This document shows, in pieces, positions 61,138 to 64,000 of a DNA stretch of 64,000 nt. The first letter of the stretch is position 1. Every line of letters starts with the position of its first letter. This DNA is from Kroppenstedtia sanguinis (GTDB taxonomy: Bacteria > Bacillota > Bacilli > Thermoactinomycetales > DSM-45169), in the NCBI RefSeq assembly GCF_050433445.1, contig NZ_JBNPXF010000008.1, positions 1 to 64,000 of the forward strand. Direction: 5' to 3'. Made by a program: the position numbers and the translations under genes. Below the pieces are notes generated by a model. The model did no database searches. It was not told the DNA's origin and saw nothing but the letters and a program-made list of their open reading frames with translations.

Positions 61138-62051
61138 CAGAGGCTCTCCCCCTTCCCGGTCAATCCGAGGAACAACTCCTCCAAGGAAGGTTTCACTTCT
61201 TCCACCCGGTAGACGGAAAACCGATCCATCACCAGACTTTCCACCACCCGGGATGTCGCCTCCCGGTTCATTCCTTCGATCCAAAGATCCCCCTCTTCTA
61301 CGGAAACCTGCCACCCCTGTTCCCGTAAGAAACGCTGGGCCTCTGCCGGATCCCCCACACCGAAGCGAACACGGGGCCGACTTTGTTTCTGAAGTTCTGC
61401 GATCGGCCCCTGAAAGATCAGTTCCCCTTGTTGGATGATCCCCACCTGTGTGGCCATCTGTTCCACTTCACTCAACAAGTGACTGGAGACCAACACCGAG
61501 ACATCCTGCAGGCGGGGCAGCTCGACGATAAACTCCCGGATCTCCTGGATGCCGGCGGGGTCCAGTCCGTTGGTAGGCTCATCGAGGATCAAAAGATCCG
61601 GCTTCCCGAGGAGGGCTGAGGCGATTCCCAACCGTTGTTTCATCCCGAGGGAGTATTGTTTCACCTTTTTATCCGCTGCCTTGCGTAGACGCACCCGCTC
61701 CAGCACCTCATCGATTCGCCGCTTGGGCGCTCCCAGGAGTCGCCGGGTCACCTCGAGATTCTCCCGTCCCGTAAGATGGCCGTAGTAAGAGGGGGATTCC
61801 ACCAGAGCCCCCACCCGACGCAGGATCTGTTTGCGGTTCTTCGCCAGAGGTTGACCAAACATTTCAACCTCTCCCGAGGTAGGACGGATCAGCCCCAGGA
61901 GCATTCGGATCGTTGTCGTTTTTCCTGCTCCATTAGGGCCGAGAAAACCGTACACTTCTCCTCGCCCCACCTTCAGATTGAGTCGGTTCACCACCGCCTG
62001 CGCCCCGTAGCGGCGGGTCAAATGGACCGTTTGCACCAATGTTTCCGACAT
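61137..62051 (-). CDS. ABC transporter ATPase, 304 aa
   Basis: Walker A GPNGAGKTT, signature YSLGMKQRLGIA, Walker B LLILDEPTNGLDP, switch His SSHLLSEVE; C-terminal regulatory domain of about 80 residues. ATG 62051 follows GAAGGAGGTGG. Drives the two permeases downstream; probably exports or senses a cell-wall-active peptide. Confidence 0.9.
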   Translation of the reverse strand: MSETLVQTVHLTRRYGAQAVVNRLNLKVGRGEVYGFLGPNGAGKTTTIRMLLGLIRPTSGEVEMFGQPLAKNRKQILRRVGALVESPSYYGHLTGRENLEVTRRLLGAPKRRIDEVLERVRLRKAADKKVKQYSLGMKQRLGIASALLGKPDLLILDEPTNGLDPAGIQEIREFIVELPRLQDVSVLVSSHLLSEVEQMATQVGIIQQGELIFQGPIAELQKQSRPRVRFGVGDPAEAQRFLREQGWQVSVEEGDLWIEGMNREATSRVVESLVMDRFSVYRVEEVKPSLEELFLGLTGKGESL

Positions 62052-62120
62052 TCTTTCCACCTCCTTCACCATCGTAGCGGGTAAAGGTGAAAGCTTCCGA
62101 AACACTACCTGAACGGTACC

Positions 62121-63848
62121 TTAACTTTTCGGGGGCAGGCGGATCTCCACCTGGGTGCCAGATCCCGGTTGACTCTCCACTTGGATCTCTCCTCCATGGG
62201 CTTCCACCAATTGCTTGGCAATGGCCATTCCCAGCCCCGTCCCTTGTTCCTGACCGGTGGAGGTGCCTCTGTAGTATCTGTCAAAGAGGCGGGCAACGCC
62301 TTCCTCATCCATCCCTAGCCCATCATCTTCCACACGGAACAACAGTCCGGCGTAAGTACATTCCTCTTGCTCTCCTCGAATCTGTAACGCGAGACGGATT
62401 CGGGTCCCCGGCGGGTTGTGGATAGCCGCATTGGCGATCAGATTATCCAACGCCCGCTTAAACCATGCCCCGTCCAGTGGATAGGTTACTCTCTCTTCAG
62501 GAACATCCAATTGGATTTCACAGTTCTCAAATCGGGGATCATTGGCCAGATCGATTGCGGACCGCCGGAGCAACTCCGCTACATTCACAGGCCGGAGTTG
62601 GAGTGGCAATGCCTCGTTTTTCAAACGGAAAGTCAGGCTCAAATCCTCTAACAATTGTTCCATATAATCCGATTTTTCCTGAATATATCCAGCGAATTGC
62701 CGCACTTCCGCCTCTGTCCATTGAAACCGGTCAGTTGCCAACAGGTCAGCGTACCCTTTGATACTGGAGAGAGGCGTCTTCAAATCATGGGATACCCCGG
62801 TGATCCACTCCTCCTGTGACTGTTCCAGGCGAGCCCGGGCTTCCTCGGTCTGTTTCAGGGATCCGGTCAAGGAATCCAGGGACTGGATCACCTCACGGTA
62901 TACCCGGTAGGGCCTGTGTAGCTTCCCCTCCCCGGATCGGCTGACGGGACGCCCCCGTTTATCCTTCGGCTCCTGCAACTTCCCGTGGGACAGGTTTTTG
63001 AGCCAGTTCATCATATGGAGAATCGGAGAGCCCAACCGGCGACCGAAGAGGAAGGCGATGACCACCGTCATCAGCGCCCAGAGAAGAAAATAAATAAGTA
63101 CCATCCGGTCGTAGGACTCCGGTTGCGACTCATCCGCCACAACCGGTTCAGCGAGCAACCAAGTCCAGTCCCGTCCGTCCCGCCGGTCATGCCAGTAATG
63201 AAAGCTATACTCTGATCTTCCCCGCTGTGACAAAACCTCAATCACTTCTCCCGCCGTCAGTCGGTCCGGTTGAGAGGCGGGACGGCGATAAGACCCCACT
63301 TCCCTTCCCCTCTCATCCAGCACCTGCAACCAGCCGCCGTTTCTGCGAACCTCCTTCTGGATCGGATCCGGAAGCTGGATCCGATTTCTCCGAATCACCG
63401 CAGACTCCGCCACCCGTATGAGGAGAGAATTCCTCTCCATTCCCAAGATCCAGGTCAACTTCTTTCCCTTCACACTACCGTACCAGGTGTGGAGATCCGG
63501 GTGGGAGGTCACAGTCTCCTTCATAGTGCTGGGGGAGTATCGCCGGGGAATTACCTTCGGGACACCCCGGCGATACACCTCCTCCCCTTTGTCATCCAAG
63601 ATCTGCAGCCAGGCCGGCAGACGCTCCAGCTCCCGGATGCCTTCATCGGACAACCGGACCTGTTCTCCCTCCACCACCGTCGCTTTCTTCATATTTCGCA
63701 GCACATCCCCGATATAGGGGTTTTTCCCACCGGGAACATTAATCCCAAGATAAGTGGTGATCACCAGGAGGTAGAGAAAAAACATCCCTCCAAATAAAAG
63801 AAAGAGCCACAGCAGGAAACGCCAGGTCAGCCGGGCTTTAAGCGTCAC
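62121..63848 (-). CDS. Sensor histidine kinase, 575 aa
   Basis: Two membrane segments (about residues 10-32 and 260-280) flanking a ~225-residue extracytoplasmic sensor, then HisKA with VSHDLKTPLSS, HATPase N box LIANAAIHN, G boxes EDDGLGM and GTGLGMAIA. GTG 63848 overlaps the response-regulator end by 11 nt. The large sensor differs from the short BceS-type kinase at 39 kb. Confidence 0.9.
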   Translation of the reverse strand: MTLKARLTWRFLLWLFLLFGGMFFLYLLVITTYLGINVPGGKNPYIGDVLRNMKKATVVEGEQVRLSDEGIRELERLPAWLQILDDKGEEVYRRGVPKVIPRRYSPSTMKETVTSHPDLHTWYGSVKGKKLTWILGMERNSLLIRVAESAVIRRNRIQLPDPIQKEVRRNGGWLQVLDERGREVGSYRRPASQPDRLTAGEVIEVLSQRGRSEYSFHYWHDRRDGRDWTWLLAEPVVADESQPESYDRMVLIYFLLWALMTVVIAFLFGRRLGSPILHMMNWLKNLSHGKLQEPKDKRGRPVSRSGEGKLHRPYRVYREVIQSLDSLTGSLKQTEEARARLEQSQEEWITGVSHDLKTPLSSIKGYADLLATDRFQWTEAEVRQFAGYIQEKSDYMEQLLEDLSLTFRLKNEALPLQLRPVNVAELLRRSAIDLANDPRFENCEIQLDVPEERVTYPLDGAWFKRALDNLIANAAIHNPPGTRIRLALQIRGEQEECTYAGLLFRVEDDGLGMDEEGVARLFDRYYRGTSTGQEQGTGLGMAIAKQLVEAHGGEIQVESQPGSGTQVEIRLPPKS

Positions 63849-64000
63849 GATGACGCCCCCTGTCCGTCGGGAGCAGTTTGTACCCCAAGCCTCTCACCGT
63901 GACCAAGTAGTGGGGAGTGGCTGGATTCGGCTCGATTTTCTCCCGCAGTCTACGGACGTGAACCATGACTGTGTTATCCTCTCCCAAACTCTCTTCTCCC
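63838..64000 (-). CDS. Response regulator (OmpR family), 3' part only
   Basis: The last 53 codons of a winged-helix response regulator (GEDNTVMVHVRRLREKIEP, VTVRGLGYKL), stop at 63838. The rest lies beyond the window edge. Pairs with the kinase that overlaps its end. Confidence 0.85.
   Translation of the reverse strand, partial: GEESLGEDNTVMVHVRRLREKIEPNPATPHYLVTVRGLGYKLLPTDRGRHRDA

Overview
The window looks like chromosome of a Gram-positive, low-to-mid GC Bacillota. My best guess is a Thermoactinomycetaceae-type relative of Bacillus. The reasons are AGGAGG-type ribosome sites, TTG and GTG starts, gatCAB and ECF gene orders, a fadN-fadA-fadE operon with a FadR-like palindrome, and bacitracin-type two-component/ABC modules. 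This is inferred from gene content; no rRNA or tRNA was found to place it.

Region by region. 1-1.5 kb: two tandem copies of an unknown gene, the first truncated, then a C-terminal remnant of another gene. 1.5-11.4 kb (minus): a BREX type 3-like phage-defence operon brxF-brxC-pglX-pglZ-brxA, without the expected helicase gene and with the 3' end of another gene stuck to its end. 11.9-13.4 kb: a luciferase-like oxidoreductase with a MarR regulator. 13.5-17.3 kb: a graveyard of short inverted-repeat elements that have broken an acetyltransferase (Vat/CatB type) and a SAM methyltransferase, next to a frameshifted aldehyde dehydrogenase. 17.5-30.4 kb: housekeeping genes (rlmD, an ECF transporter, a superoxide dismutase, gatCAB) and small hypotheticals. 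30.6-35 kb: a GDSL hydrolase, an SDR, and a DUF5819 + HTTM/DCC pair. 35.2-40.8 kb: response regulator, kinase, ABC exporter and a serine hydrolase, probably for cell-envelope antibiotic sensing. 41-45.9 kb: a polymorphic-toxin locus. A toxin with a Flp-pilin-like N-terminus lies in one tight operon with a signal peptidase I, two Yip1-like membrane proteins and immunity genes, followed by a decayed orphan toxin/immunity cassette. 46.4-47.8 kb: a dead insertion sequence. 48-51.7 kb: a broken TPR gene running into an SDR, a membrane protein, a TM2 protein and a lipoprotein. 51.9-58 kb: fatty acid beta-oxidation operon and ferredoxin. 58-64 kb: an EamA exporter with a possible leader peptide, a remnant, a second ABC exporter (ATPase plus two permeases), its sensor kinase, and a response regulator cut by the window edge.

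The most striking global feature is a family of short non-autonomous elements of about 95-343 bp. They share the terminal inverted repeat CAGGGCTGTTGATTAACC and make 9-bp target duplications; four copies have perfect duplications. No transposase with these ends lies in the window. Many genes show indels, in-frame stops or truncation. The main candidate for an undescribed system is the pilin-like toxin / dedicated signal peptidase / Yip1 operon at 42.3-45.9 kb.
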